A model generated the notes under the pieces. That model was not told where the DNA came from. It saw only the letters and a list, made by a program, of their open reading frames with translations, and made no database searches. The position numbers were made by a program, and so were the translations under genes. This document shows positions 7,934-16,466 of a stretch of 64,000 bases of DNA, piece after piece. How positions within the stretch are numbered: position 1 is the stretch's first letter; every line of letters begins with the position of its first letter. Source of the DNA: an uncultured Collinsella sp. (lineage in GTDB: Bacteria > Actinomycetota > Coriobacteriia > Coriobacteriales > Coriobacteriaceae); NCBI GenBank assembly GCA_902478545.1, contig CABSLA010000002.1, forward strand, positions 62,001 through 126,000, written 5' to 3'.

Positions 7934-8836
7934 ATGACCCTCCAGCAGCTTCGTTTTCTGATCGCCGTGGCAGAGTCCGGCTCAATCAACGCCGCAGCTC
8001 AGCGCCTCTATACCGCTCAGTCCAACATCTCAAACGCCGTCAAAAGCCTAGAACAAGAGCTCCATCTGGAGATCTTTACGCGCTCCAGCCGCGGCGTCAC
8101 GCTCACCAACGACGGCACCGAGCTTTTGGGCTATGCGCGCCAGGTCGTAGAGCAGGCCGACATGCTCGAGGCACGCTACGAGGACGGTGGCACCCCGCAA
8201 GCCCGCCTCGCCATTTCCGCCCAGCACTACGCCTTTTCGGTCGAGGCCTTTGTCAACGTAGTCGAGCGCTGCCGCGACAGCAAGTTCGAGTTCATCATGC
8301 GCGAGACCACCACATCGCAGATCATCGATGACGTCCGTGCGTTTCGCAGCGATATCGGCATTCTGTATCTGGATGACTTTAACGCCCGCGTTCTGCAGAA
8401 GGCCTTCGCCGATGCCCGCGCAAGCTTCCATCCCCTATTCGACGCGACGGTCCACGTCTTCGTTAGCGAGCGCCACCCGCTCGCACGCCGCCCGCAACTG
8501 TCCCTTGCCGACCTCACGCCCTATACGCGCTACAGCTTTGAGCAGGGAACCTCAAACTCCTTCTATTACGCCGAGGAACCTTTTAGCTGTATCCCTTGCG
8601 ACCGCAACATACGAATCTCAGACCGCGGAACACTTACTAACTTACTTATCACGTCGAACGGTTACACCCTGTCGACCGGTGTCCTCTCCAATGAAATGCA
8701 ATGGGGCATGGCATCGATCCCGCTAGCAGACGCCCCAACGATGCACGTTGGCTACATCATGCACGACGAGCGCAAGCCCTCTCTCCTCTTGCAGCAATAC
8801 CTCGACGAGCTCAACCGCATCATCCATGCCAACTAA
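7934..8836 (+). CDS. LysR-type transcriptional regulator, divergent from metY
   Basis: A 300-residue LysR-family protein. The N-terminal winged helix is textbook: MTLQQLRFLIAVAESGS, then AAQRLYTAQSNISNAVKSLE and LFTR-like IFTRSSRGV. A periplasmic-binding-like effector domain follows. LysR regulators commonly control the divergent gene, so metY and sulfur amino acid metabolism are the likely target, in the manner of CysB, Cbl or MetR (inference). ATG at 7934 follows GAAAGGA. The effector is unknown. Confidence 0.88.
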   Translation: MTLQQLRFLIAVAESGSINAAAQRLYTAQSNISNAVKSLEQELHLEIFTRSSRGVTLTNDGTELLGYARQVVEQADMLEARYEDGGTPQARLAISAQHYAFSVEAFVNVVERCRDSKFEFIMRETTTSQIIDDVRAFRSDIGILYLDDFNARVLQKAFADARASFHPLFDATVHVFVSERHPLARRPQLSLADLTPYTRYSFEQGTSNSFYYAEEPFSCIPCDRNIRISDRGTLTNLLITSNGYTLSTGVLSNEMQWGMASIPLADAPTMHVGYIMHDERKPSLLLQQYLDELNRIIHAN

Positions 8837-8935
8837 CAGTCGGAAGACGGGGTAGAAATCGTAGATTGCTGGCCCCCGGCGGGCATGGCGCTACAATGGT
8901 CACTCACATGAAATGCACTCAACGAAAGGAAGCCC

Positions 8936-9421
8936 GTGAAGGTCATCATCTACACCGACGGCTCGGCCCGATCAAATCCGGGACGCGGCGGCTACGGCGC
9001 CGTGCTCAAATACACCAACCCCGCCGGCAAGACCTTCACCTCCGAGCTTTCGCGCGGCTACGCCAAGACCACCAACAACCGCATGGAACTCATGGCGGTC
9101 ATCGTGGCGCTCGAGGCGCTCAACCGCCCTTGCGAGGTCGAAGTCCATTCCGATTCGCAGTATGTCGTCAACGCCTTTAACAAGCACTGGATCGACGGCT
9201 GGAAAAAGCGCGGATGGAAAACCGCCAACAAGCAACCCGTCAAGAACCGCGACCTGTGGGAGCGCCTACTCACCGCCAAAAGCAAGCACAAGGTTGAGTT
9301 CATCTGGGTTAAGGGTCACGCCGGTCACGAGCTCAACGAGCGCTGCGATGAGCTCGCCACCACGGCGGCCGACGGCAGCAACCTCGATATCGACGCCGGC
9401 TTTAACGAGAGCGACCTGTAA
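8936..9421 (+). CDS. rnhA: Ribonuclease HI
   Basis: A 161-residue RNase HI that cuts the RNA strand of RNA-DNA hybrids in replication and R-loop removal. The catalytic carboxylates are visible: Asp in [13 protein letters not shown], Glu in [10 protein letters not shown], Asp in [12 protein letters not shown] and Asp in ERCDELA, with the handle region [10 protein letters not shown] and the histidine in [13 protein letters not shown] start at 8936 follows AAAGGAAG. The length is typical. It is a stand-alone gene with no associated helicase. Confidence 0.95.
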   Translation: MKVIIYTDGSARSNPGRGGYGAVLKYTNPAGKTFTSELSRGYAKTTNNRMELMAVIVALEALNRPCEVEVHSDSQYVVNAFNKHWIDGWKKRGWKTANKQPVKNRDLWERLLTAKSKHKVEFIWVKGHAGHELNERCDELATTAADGSNLDIDAGFNESDL

Positions 9422-9494
9422 TAGCGTTTTCGCGCAGCTTTATATCCCCACGCGCTACACTCATCCTGTAGACCAAACAACGCAAGGGGGACGT

Positions 9495-10601
9495 ATGCTG
9501 CGCATCGCGACCATCGGCACATCCATGATCACCGACGACTTTATCCAAGTCGTCAACGCCAACGACCAAGCCGCGTTTGTGGGCACGCTTTCACGCGACG
9601 CCAATCGCGGTACTGCCTTTACCGCCGAGCGCGGTGGCGAGCGAAACTTTACGTCACTCGATGAGCTTGCGGCAGCCGTCGACGTCGACGCCGTCTATAT
9701 CGGCAGCCCTAACGCACTTCACTACGAGCAGGCCCTTGCCTGCATCGCCGGTGGCAAGCACGTCATCGTCGAGAAACCCTTCTGCGCCACCGAAGCGCAG
9801 GCGCTGGAAGTCTTCCGCGCTGCCGAGGCAGCAGGTGTCGTGGCCCTCGAGGCCATGCGTCCCCTCCACGATCCCGCCTTCCACGCCATCGAGGACGCCC
9901 TGGGCGAGATCGCCCCCATCCGCCGCGCCTCATTGCGCTTTGGCAAGTATTCCTCGCGCTACAACGAGATTCTCGCGGGACGCGCCACCAATATCTTCGA
10001 CTGCAATATGGCATCGGGTTCCCTCATGGACATTGGCGTCTACACCGTCGAGCCCATGGTCGAGATTTTCGGCATGCCCTCCGGCCTTACGAGCATGACT
10101 ACTCTGCTCGACCCCACCACGCGACAGCTCACGCACGGCCCCATCGACGGCTGCGGTTCCATCCTCGCCAGCTACGGCGGTGGCCGCATCTCCGTCGAGC
10201 TCGCGCACTCTAAAATTACGAATGACCTGCTGCCCTCGCAGATAGAAGGCGAGCGTGGCACTATCCAGATCGACCATCTGTCCACGCCCCGCAACGTCCG
10301 CATCGACTATCGCGGCGACGTCGTACGCGGCTCGGCGACCGAGGCACCGCGCGAACAGGACGAGAACGGCCGCGTGCTCGACCTGCCCAAATCGAGCAAC
10401 ACTATGGAATACGAACTCACAGACTTTATCACCGCCATCGGCGGCATCGATAACGTTAAGGAAGAGATTTGGGAGACCCCGGCGGGACGCCACGAGCTTG
10501 GCCACTACCGCGATGTCACGCTCGTCTCACTGCGCATCATGGATGCCGTGCGCCAGCAGGCCGGCATTACTTTCCCGGCCGACGCAGGCAAGCAGGCATA
10601 G
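9495..10601 (+). CDS. Gfo/Idh/MocA family oxidoreductase
   Basis: A 368-residue second member of the family, only distantly like the one at 486-1505. It has the N-terminal Rossmann segment MLRIATIGTSMITDDF, the VEKPF signature near residue 96, and EAMRPLHDPAF, which recalls the dimeric dihydrodiol dehydrogenase/YdgJ branch. ATG at 9495 follows GGGGGA; the open frame continues further upstream but only over rnhA. The stop is 2 nt before the acylphosphatase start, so the two are probably co-transcribed. Substrate unknown. Confidence 0.87.
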   Translation: MLRIATIGTSMITDDFIQVVNANDQAAFVGTLSRDANRGTAFTAERGGERNFTSLDELAAAVDVDAVYIGSPNALHYEQALACIAGGKHVIVEKPFCATEAQALEVFRAAEAAGVVALEAMRPLHDPAFHAIEDALGEIAPIRRASLRFGKYSSRYNEILAGRATNIFDCNMASGSLMDIGVYTVEPMVEIFGMPSGLTSMTTLLDPTTRQLTHGPIDGCGSILASYGGGRISVELAHSKITNDLLPSQIEGERGTIQIDHLSTPRNVRIDYRGDVVRGSATEAPREQDENGRVLDLPKSSNTMEYELTDFITAIGGIDNVKEEIWETPAGRHELGHYRDVTLVSLRIMDAVRQQAGITFPADAGKQA

Positions 10602-10603
10602 CG

Positions 10604-11014
10604 ATGGGCCTCTTCGATACGTTCTTCTCCAGCGTCACCGGCGGCAGTCGAGAGCCTCAAAAACCATCAAACGTCGAGCTCGAGCTGCGCCGCAGGCTTA
10701 CCGTACTCGCAAGCGACGAGGCCACTCAAGACACTCCCCTGCGCTATTTCCTGCACTGGACGGGGCAAGTCCAAGGCGTTGGTTTTCGCTTTACCAACAC
10801 CAACCTCGCGCAGGCACGCTCCCTCACCGGCTGGGTGCGTAACATGGAAGACGGCTCAGTCGAGATGGAGATACAGGGAGCTCCGGCAAACATCCTATCT
10901 CATCTCGAGGCGCTTCATGCCTCCTACGAGTGCATGGGAACGCGTTTTCGCCTCGTAGACGCCCAGGCCCGAGCCCCACTTGCCAATGAAGACGGTTTCA
11001 GTCCTCATTATTAG
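10604..11014 (+). CDS. acyP: Acylphosphatase with N-terminal extension
   Basis: A 136-residue protein whose C-terminal 90 residues are acylphosphatase, which hydrolyses acyl phosphates such as acetyl phosphate or 1,3-bisphosphoglycerate. The catalytic arginine lies in VQGVGFRFTNTN and the asparagine in GWVRNMEDGSVE. The first 40 or so residues, including GLFDTFFSS and a charged helix, are not part of the usual 90-residue enzyme and may be an oligomerisation or membrane-association segment. It starts 2 nt after the upstream oxidoreductase stop. Confidence 0.85.
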   Translation: MGLFDTFFSSVTGGSREPQKPSNVELELRRRLTVLASDEATQDTPLRYFLHWTGQVQGVGFRFTNTNLAQARSLTGWVRNMEDGSVEMEIQGAPANILSHLEALHASYECMGTRFRLVDAQARAPLANEDGFSPHY

Positions 11015-11039
11015 TATTGTGTGTTAAATACGGTATCAT
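11011..11039 (+). promoter_or_regulatory. Possible promoter of the Fur-family gene
   Basis: TTAGTA and TATCAT are separated by 17 bp upstream of the Fur-type regulator. The surrounding AT-rich sequence (TATTGTGTGTTAAATAC) has partial dyad symmetry and could be an autoregulatory Fur/PerR-like site. The -35 match is weak. Confidence 0.35.
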
Positions 11040-11075
11040 TTACCTACGACCGTTAATAGAAAAGAGGCGAGGCGC

Positions 11076-11456
11076 ATGGCGGTGCAAAGAAGGAATACCA
11101 GGCAGCGAAAGCTGGTTCTTGACGTCGTGCGCCAAAGTTATAACCATCCCACCGCCGACGAAATCTACAACGCCGTGCGCGAACAGGATGACAAGATCAG
11201 CCGCGGCACGGTCTACCGCAACCTCAATCTCTTGGCAGATGCCGGAGAAATCCTCTCGATCAAGACGCCGGGCGGGAGTCGCTTTGATCGCACCATCGAG
11301 CCGCACGCACATATCATCTGCACCTCGTGCAGCCGCGTCATCGACGTGCCGCTCCCCTTCGATGCCCAGCTCGACGCCGAGGCGTCCAAGCAAATCGGTT
11401 GGCACGTCACGTCGCACTACACCATCTTCGAGGGTCTCTGCCCCGACTGCCGGTAG
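11076..11456 (+). CDS. Fur-family metalloregulator (Fur/PerR/Zur type)
   Basis: A 126-residue winged-helix repressor of the ferric uptake regulator family. The DNA-binding part includes ISRGTVYRNLNLLADAGEI. The dimerisation part has the HAHIICTSC block with CTSC and, at the C-terminus, CPDC; together these form the structural zinc site. Histidine ligands are in PHAHI and WHVTSHY. Which metal or peroxide it senses (Fur, PerR or Zur) cannot be decided from sequence alone. It converges on a HAD gene on the other strand. Confidence 0.88.
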   Translation: MAVQRRNTRQRKLVLDVVRQSYNHPTADEIYNAVREQDDKISRGTVYRNLNLLADAGEILSIKTPGGSRFDRTIEPHAHIICTSCSRVIDVPLPFDAQLDAEASKQIGWHVTSHYTIFEGLCPDCR

Positions 11457-11471
11457 ATGTTTGGGGCATGC

Positions 11472-12269
11472 CTACTCGGCAAGTAGACGACGCAGTTCTT
11501 CTTCGACCGTGCGCACGTAGCGGACGCGGTCGTTGATGCCACGCATAGAGGGGTTGCAGCTCTCCATCAGATAGGGATGGCCCACGACGTTGAGCATGTC
11601 GCGGTCGTTTTCGTTATCGCCAAACGCCATCATCTCATCGGGCGAAATACCCAGGGCACGACCGTAGTCGGCAAGCGCGGAGCCCTTGCCCGAACCGAAA
11701 CCGATAAAGTCCGTCCATTCGGTTCCCGACGTCATCACGTCAACACGGTCGCTAAAGAGGCGCTCGAAATACTCCAGGGCCGCCGGCTGATCCACCTCGG
11801 GCGTCTGGAAGGCGATCTTAATGACGTCCTCGTCGATGTCCTCGGGGCGGTCGACCACCGCCACATCGCAGTGGACCTCATAGCGCAAATGGTCGACGAA
11901 CGCATCGTTGCCGCTCATGGTGTAGAGGTGTCCCTCACACGAAAGGGTCACGTCGGCATGGGGATACGCAACCACGGCATTCGCGATATCCATAGCAAGA
12001 CTACGCTCCATGGAGCGCTTGACAACGGCACGCCCCTCGCTCATCACCAGGGCTCCGTTCTCGCATACATAGGCGAGCTCATCGGCCACCGGGGTAAACA
12101 GATAGCGCAAGCTCGCATATTGACGACCGCTCGCCGGCATAAACACGATACCGCGACGATGCAGTTCATCGATGAGCTCAAAGGCCTCGGAACGCGGCTC
12201 GCGCTCCCCCCGATGCAGCAACGTGCCGTCCAAATCGCATGCAATCAGCTTGATTCCCTCAAGACCCAT
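11472..12269 (-). CDS. Cof-type HAD-superfamily phosphatase
   Basis: A 265-residue HAD hydrolase of the Cof/YbiV class, usually sugar-phosphate or cofactor phosphatases. Motif I is ACDLDGTLLH, where the first Asp is the nucleophile, motif II is MPASGRQ and motif IV is AFGDNENDRDML. A C2-type cap lies between motifs II and III. ATG at 12269 has GGGGGGA 7 nt upstream. A 17-bp perfect inverted repeat separates it from the upstream UreE-like gene in the same direction. Confidence 0.88.
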   Translation of the reverse strand: MGLEGIKLIACDLDGTLLHRGEREPRSEAFELIDELHRRGIVFMPASGRQYASLRYLFTPVADELAYVCENGALVMSEGRAVVKRSMERSLAMDIANAVVAYPHADVTLSCEGHLYTMSGNDAFVDHLRYEVHCDVAVVDRPEDIDEDVIKIAFQTPEVDQPAALEYFERLFSDRVDVMTSGTEWTDFIGFGSGKGSALADYGRALGISPDEMMAFGDNENDRDMLNVVGHPYLMESCNPSMRGINDRVRYVRTVEEELRRLLAE

Positions 12270-12298
12270 ATGCTTTCCCCCCAAAGCACCTCATCAAC

Positions 12299-12343
12299 AG
12301 TAAGACGGACTTTGAATAGCTGCCTCTCAAAGTCCGTCTTACT
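12299..12343. repeat. Perfect 17-bp inverted repeat
   Basis: Arms at 12299-12315 and 12327-12343 are perfectly complementary (AGTAAGACGGACTTTGA) around an 11-nt loop. It lies in the 84-bp gap between the UreE-like and HAD genes. There is no T-run on either side, so although it may end transcription, it could equally be a protein-binding or RNA-stability element. Confidence 0.7.
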
Positions 12344-12353
12344 CATACGCACG

Positions 12354-12932
12354 TTAACCGCGCGCCTTTTTTACGATCGTAAAGTCGGGAGCCATACTCA
12401 CAACGGCATCCGCCGCACTCGACGCAAAGCGCCGATCCGCATCGAGTTCACGGGTAACCACCGAGAGCCAAACGCCCTCGACGCCCCGGAGCATGCGGCC
12501 CAAAACAGGCTGCACCGGCGTATACATGCGCACGGTATACTCGTCCGAATCGCCTCGGAAAAGCGGCGCGTGCATATTGCCGATCTCCCAGCACGCATGC
12601 GCGAGCGCAATCGGGTCCATGCGGTCGACTTCGACCAAATAAACCTCGGCACTGCGCAGGCGCACGACAACCGCCACGGGCACCATGCCCGAACGGTCGA
12701 TGGCGAGCACATCGCCATCGGCAAGGCGATCGCCATCGGCAGCGCCCAGCCGAATATCGACCGTACGCCCCAGCTCCGTCACGCCCACAAATGTGCGGGC
12801 ATCGGCCTGGTCCCAATCGAGTAGTAGCTCATCGACCTCAAAGACACCGCCCAGCTCCCGGCGAAGCAAAAGCTCATAGGACGGGTCGTTGAGATTTCCG
12901 AGACACGCTGTCGAAACCAGATTCACAGGCAT
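12354..12932 (-). CDS. UreE-like protein (urease accessory, nickel-chaperone fold)
   Basis: A 192-residue protein resembling the UreE nickel chaperone. The C-terminal half carries the family blocks: LADGDVLAID, then ALAHACWEIGNMHAPLF, which corresponds to the GNRH-P segment with its conserved metal-binding histidine, and VLGRMLRGVEG, matching the VLxxMLRGLG helix. There is no His-rich tail and no urease gene in the window. It is 3 nt downstream of a SlyD-like gene, another family with nickel-chaperone members. UreE identity is inferred from motifs; function in an organism without a nearby urease is open. Confidence 0.6.
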   Translation of the reverse strand: MPVNLVSTACLGNLNDPSYELLLRRELGGVFEVDELLLDWDQADARTFVGVTELGRTVDIRLGAADGDRLADGDVLAIDRSGMVPVAVVVRLRSAEVYLVEVDRMDPIALAHACWEIGNMHAPLFRGDSDEYTVRMYTPVQPVLGRMLRGVEGVWLSVVTRELDADRRFASSAADAVVSMAPDFTIVKKARG

Positions 12933-12935
12933 AGC

Positions 12936-13364
12936 CTAGTCCTCGACCTCGACGAGCTCGATATCAAAGTTGAGGTCCTTGCCGGCAAGCTCGTGGTTGG
13001 CATCGAGCGTCACGGCCTCGGGCGTTACGTCGATGACGACGGCGGGGACGGGCATGCCGCTCGGCGTGGACAGGAAGAGCTTCATGCCCTTCTCGATCTG
13101 CTCGATGTTGGGAACCTGCTCGGCCGGGAAGGTAATAACCATCTCGGGATTGTGCTCGCCGTAGGCATCGGCAGCAGGAATGTGCACGGTCTTCTTCTCG
13201 CCCACCTGCATGTCGACAACAGCGGCGTCGAAGCCCTTGATCATCTGACCGGCGCCGCAGGTGAACTCCAGCGGCTCGCCGCGATCGTAGGAGCTATCGA
13301 ACTGCGTGCCGTCGTCGAGCGTGCCGCGATAATGAGTCTTGACCTTCTTGCCCTGGTTGGACAT
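12936..13364 (-). CDS. FKBP-type peptidyl-prolyl isomerase, SlyD-like
   Basis: A 142-residue FKBP-family protein of the SlyD class, which helps fold proteins and, in E. coli, delivers nickel to hydrogenase. KVKTHYRGTLDDGTQFDSS opens the FKBP fold, followed by the insert-in-flap domain with the AYGEHNP segment and NHELAGKDL. The His/Cys-rich C-terminal metal tail of E. coli SlyD is absent; the protein ends with an acidic ELVEVED. ATG at 13364 follows GGAGG. It is the first gene of a unit with the UreE-like gene. Confidence 0.88.
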   Translation of the reverse strand: MSNQGKKVKTHYRGTLDDGTQFDSSYDRGEPLEFTCGAGQMIKGFDAAVVDMQVGEKKTVHIPAADAYGEHNPEMVITFPAEQVPNIEQIEKGMKLFLSTPSGMPVPAVVIDVTPEAVTLDANHELAGKDLNFDIELVEVED

Positions 13365-13484
13365 GGTAACCTCCGTGATAAGGGCGGCGCACAACGCGGG
13401 CCGCCGTGAACATATGGCGCTAACTATACCCTAGTCATACAATTCAATGACAGTTTGCAAAGAAACGCTGCAACCGGAGGAACC

Positions 13485-14498
13485 ATGGCATATCCCGTAT
13501 TTGACCTACACTGCGACACCGCCGACCGCATCGGCTGGGCCACGCTCGATCTCGACCTGCGCTTTACCGCCGGCACCGACGGTTATTTCCCCGGCGACGA
13601 AACGCATCCGCAAGATTTCGACCTCATCGAGGGCAACGCCTGCGCCATCTCGCTCGCAAAGATCGGCAACACGCCATGGGCACAGTGCTTCGCCACGTTT
13701 GTCCCCGACGAGATTCCCACCGCCCACGCCGCGCGCTTCCAGGCGCAAATCATGGCGCATATGAGCGGCCAGGCAATGCTCAACCACGACCGCATGGTCA
13801 ACGTACGCAGCGCGGCAGACATTCGCCCCGCGCTCAAAGACGGCAAGGTCGCCTGCATCCACACCATCGAAAACGCCACGTTCTTTGCCGAGGACCCCGC
13901 GCTGATCGAGGTGCTCAAGAGCTTGGGCGTACTCATGTCATCGCTCAGCTGGAATGCGCAAGGACCGCTCGCGAGCGGACACGATACCCACGCCGGCCTC
14001 ACCGCCGCCGGCATCGAGGCACTTACGCAGATGGAGCACGCCGGCATGGTGCTTGACGTCTCCCACCTCAACGATGAGTGCTTTGACGAGGTTGTCGCCC
14101 ACGCCACACGTCCCTTCGTCGCCAGCCACTCCAACTCCCGTGCGGTTTGCGGCGTCAAACGCAACCTTACCGACGACCAGTTCCGCACCATTCGCGACAT
14201 GGGCGGTATCGTCGGCCTCAACTACTGCAGCGAGTTCCTTTCCAACGACGCAACCGACAAGACCGCCGCAGACGTCACCTTCGACCAGCTAGCGGCACAT
14301 ATCGAGCACTGGCTCGACCTGGGCGGCGAGGACGTCATCGCGCTCGGCGGCGACTGGGACGGTGCCACGGTGCCCGCCTTCCTCTCCGATGCCAGCAAGA
14401 TGCCCGAGTTCCAGAACATGCTCTCCAAGCACTTTGGCAAGACCGTGATGCAGAAGCTCTGCAGCGACAACGCGCTTGCCTTCTTTGAGCGTTATTAA
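13485..14498 (+). CDS. Membrane dipeptidase family (M19) zinc peptidase
   Basis: A 337-residue protein of the M19 renal dipeptidase family, amidohydrolase-type enzymes that cleave dipeptides and D-containing dipeptides with a binuclear zinc site. The N-terminal metal motif HxD is in FDLHCDTADR, the metal-bridging Glu region is HTIENATFF, and later histidines are in LDVSHLND and VASHSNSRAV; the C-terminal Asp is in ALGGDWDG. ATG at 13485 follows CCGGAGG. No signal peptide is present, so it acts in the cytoplasm. It is divergent from the SlyD-like gene. Confidence 0.87.
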   Translation: MAYPVFDLHCDTADRIGWATLDLDLRFTAGTDGYFPGDETHPQDFDLIEGNACAISLAKIGNTPWAQCFATFVPDEIPTAHAARFQAQIMAHMSGQAMLNHDRMVNVRSAADIRPALKDGKVACIHTIENATFFAEDPALIEVLKSLGVLMSSLSWNAQGPLASGHDTHAGLTAAGIEALTQMEHAGMVLDVSHLNDECFDEVVAHATRPFVASHSNSRAVCGVKRNLTDDQFRTIRDMGGIVGLNYCSEFLSNDATDKTAADVTFDQLAAHIEHWLDLGGEDVIALGGDWDGATVPAFLSDASKMPEFQNMLSKHFGKTVMQKLCSDNALAFFERY

Positions 14499-14514
14499 TT
14501 TCACATCCCTTGAG

Positions 14515-14550
14515 CGGGCCGGCATGCCGAACGGTCGACATGCCGGCCCG
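14515..14550. terminator. Strong 12-bp hairpin after the M19 peptidase gene
   Basis: CGGGCCGGCATG and CATGCCGGCCCG form a perfect 12-bp stem with a 12-nt loop. It begins 17 nt after the peptidase stop. No T-run follows on the plus strand, so it may stabilise the mRNA end or terminate weakly before the next gene, which begins 23 nt later. Confidence 0.55.
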
Positions 14551-14572
14551 TCCCCAATCTGAAGGACCGCTT

Positions 14573-15358
14573 TTGACGCAGCAGTTTACGATTTCCGCAT
14601 CCCGACCGGATGGGACGCCCATCCCCGTCATCGTTACCAAAAAGCGCGTCAAGAACTTCAACCTACGCGTCACATCGAGCGGTGAGGTCCACGCCAGTGC
14701 ACCGCTCGGCGCCAGCCGCGAGCGTATCGAAGCGTTTGTGAAGCGCAACAGCGCCTGGATTATCAGCCGACTTGCCCAGCGCGAGCAACGTCAGGCGACG
14801 GCGCGAGAGCCGCTCAGTCCCTCGTCCATCATTGCGCTTTGGGGCAAGCCCATCACCGTTCAGGATGCACTCGACCACAACTTTGAGTCCCCCGCACCAC
14901 GGCCCAAACAAGCCACCTTCGCAAGTTTTATGGGTACCGACGAATCGAACGGAGGCCCACAGGCCAAGCGGCACGCAATCCTCGACGACCTAACGTCCGA
15001 TGAGCTCCAAGCCCACATCGACCAGCTCTATACGTCCGAGGTCACATCGGTGCTACGCGATATGGTGCACGCATACGAAATCGCAATGGGTGTCGCCGTT
15101 TCCCGCGTTTCCGTGCGCAGCATGAAAACGCGCTGGGGATCATGCACGCCCAAAACCGGCGCCATTCGCATCGCACGAGAACTTGCCGCCTACCCCGTCG
15201 AGTGCCTTGACATGGTTGTCGCCCACGAGCTCGTCCACCTGCTCGAGCCAAGCCACAATCATCGGTTTCACGCCCTGCTCGACACGTACTGCCCCAACAA
15301 TAGAGCCCTGTCGCAGCGGCTCAAGCAGCCACCCTCAACAAGCTCTAGCGTCGACTAG
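14573..15358 (+). CDS. YgjP-type zinc metallopeptidase (DUF45/SprT-like)
   Basis: A 261-residue protein of the YgjP/DUF45 family. The zinc site HExxH is in VVAHELVHLLEPSHNHRF with a third histidine following, and the family signature KTRWGSC is 30 residues before it. The first 90 residues are the usual beta-rich region with RVKNFNLRV. About 45 residues in the middle (ESPAPRPKQ to TSDELQAH) are longer than typical and look disordered. I chose TTG at 14573 because GAAGGA precedes it; ATG at 14540 is an alternative. Its last 4 bp overlap the converging folB. Confidence 0.82.
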   Translation: MTQQFTISASRPDGTPIPVIVTKKRVKNFNLRVTSSGEVHASAPLGASRERIEAFVKRNSAWIISRLAQREQRQATAREPLSPSSIIALWGKPITVQDALDHNFESPAPRPKQATFASFMGTDESNGGPQAKRHAILDDLTSDELQAHIDQLYTSEVTSVLRDMVHAYEIAMGVAVSRVSVRSMKTRWGSCTPKTGAIRIARELAAYPVECLDMVVAHELVHLLEPSHNHRFHALLDTYCPNNRALSQRLKQPPSTSSSVD

Positions 15359-15840
15359 CGCACGCGCTCGATCTCGACGCCGCAGCTTGCCAGGGGAAGA
15401 CCGACGGGCGCCCACGGCTTATCGAGCTTTATGCGCACACCAAGCAGCAAGGGATAACGACGCAACAGCATCTGGGCCACACCCTCGGCTGCCGCCTCGA
15501 TAAGTTTAAACGTATGCTCGCGCAGATACCCATCGACATCGTGGCACACCGAGCCGTAGTCAATCGAGGCGTCCAGGTTATCGTGCTCCCCCGCTGCACG
15601 CAGGTCGGCATAGAGCACCAGGGACACGATGAACTTCTGGCCCAGCGCGTTCTCTTCGGGATATACGCCGTGGTTAGCAAAAACCTCAAGACCTTCAACG
15701 GTGATGCGGTCGGCATGGCGCAGATCGTCATAGTTCACGTGGGGTACCGCCGTTGCGGTGGATATTTCGCCCCTTCCACGGCGGGCGAGCTCGGCACCTT
15801 CAGTCTTGGTTGCATTCTCGGGCAGTTTCTTATTGCTCAT
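15355..15840 (-). CDS. folB: Dihydroneopterin aldolase
   Basis: A 161-residue FolB, which splits 7,8-dihydroneopterin into 6-hydroxymethyl-dihydropterin and glycolaldehyde in folate synthesis. Key blocks are the start of the fold DRITVEGLEVFANHGVYPEE (active-site tyrosine in HGVYPEE), the LDASIDYGSV segment, the glutamate in FKLIEAAAEG and the lysine in IKLDKPWAP. The first 40 residues are an extra Lys/Glu/Arg-rich extension not needed for the fold. ATG at 15840 has AAGGAG upstream. It is the last gene of a folE-HD-folB unit. Confidence 0.92.
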   Translation of the reverse strand: MSNKKLPENATKTEGAELARRGRGEISTATAVPHVNYDDLRHADRITVEGLEVFANHGVYPEENALGQKFIVSLVLYADLRAAGEHDNLDASIDYGSVCHDVDGYLREHTFKLIEAAAEGVAQMLLRRYPLLLGVRIKLDKPWAPVGLPLASCGVEIERVR

Positions 15841-15883
15841 CGCGATCGTCTCCTTCGTTTAGAACCCCGACCGCGCAAACTAA

Positions 15884-16465
15884 CTACACGCGAATCGACA
15901 GGTTCTTTTTATCATCGCTCCAGTTGCAAGCATTGCGCGCGGGGCATGCAAAGCAGGCGCGCGACGCTTTATCGGCCGCATAGAGCAGACGCTCAAGCGG
16001 TTGGCTGTTCACGCGCAGCTTTCGATGGCCCAGAATGGCCGTCTTAATGGCTGCGGCATCGGCCGGCTCAAACGCCACATCATCGGGCATGCCGCCGAGA
16101 ATCGCATCAGCGACGCGTTCGCTTGCAACATCATGGGATATACCCGATTCATACTGTTCATCTTTGCCGATATCGTGAAGAAGTGCCGTGGCGTAGATGA
16201 CCTCGCGGTCAAATTCGAGCTGTTCCTCGAGATTCTTGATCCACATAATGCGAGCGACATCGAGCAGATGGTCAATACCGTGGCGGCAGAAGATGCGCCC
16301 CGATTCCAACTGCGCAATGTTGCCCAGGTGCCGCCGAAACAGCCCGTTGGCACAAATGTAATCAATGCGAGGCATGGCATCAAAGGGGGCCAGGCCCGAA
16401 GCCATGAAGCCGCGACGCGGCGTCCCCTCATCGGTCTTCGATGTAAAGTCGTTGACGACCCTCAT
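15884..16465 (-). CDS. HD-domain phosphohydrolase between folE and folB
   Basis: A 193-residue protein with the HD-superfamily metal ligands: H in CRHGIDHLLDVAR, the HD doublet in ALLHDIGKDEQY, and a following H/D in GISHDVASE. The C-terminus adds a cysteine cluster, CFACPARNAC. The start is 1 nt after the folE stop, and folB follows 43 nt later. Between FolE (making dihydroneopterin triphosphate) and FolB (using dihydroneopterin), phosphates must be removed. HD enzymes are phosphohydrolases, and the archaeal HD protein MptB acts on a related pterin. A pterin phosphatase role is therefore a reasonable inference, not shown. Confidence 0.82.
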   Translation of the reverse strand: MRVVNDFTSKTDEGTPRRGFMASGLAPFDAMPRIDYICANGLFRRHLGNIAQLESGRIFCRHGIDHLLDVARIMWIKNLEEQLEFDREVIYATALLHDIGKDEQYESGISHDVASERVADAILGGMPDDVAFEPADAAAIKTAILGHRKLRVNSQPLERLLYAADKASRACFACPARNACNWSDDKKNLSIRV

Positions 16466-16466
16466 G

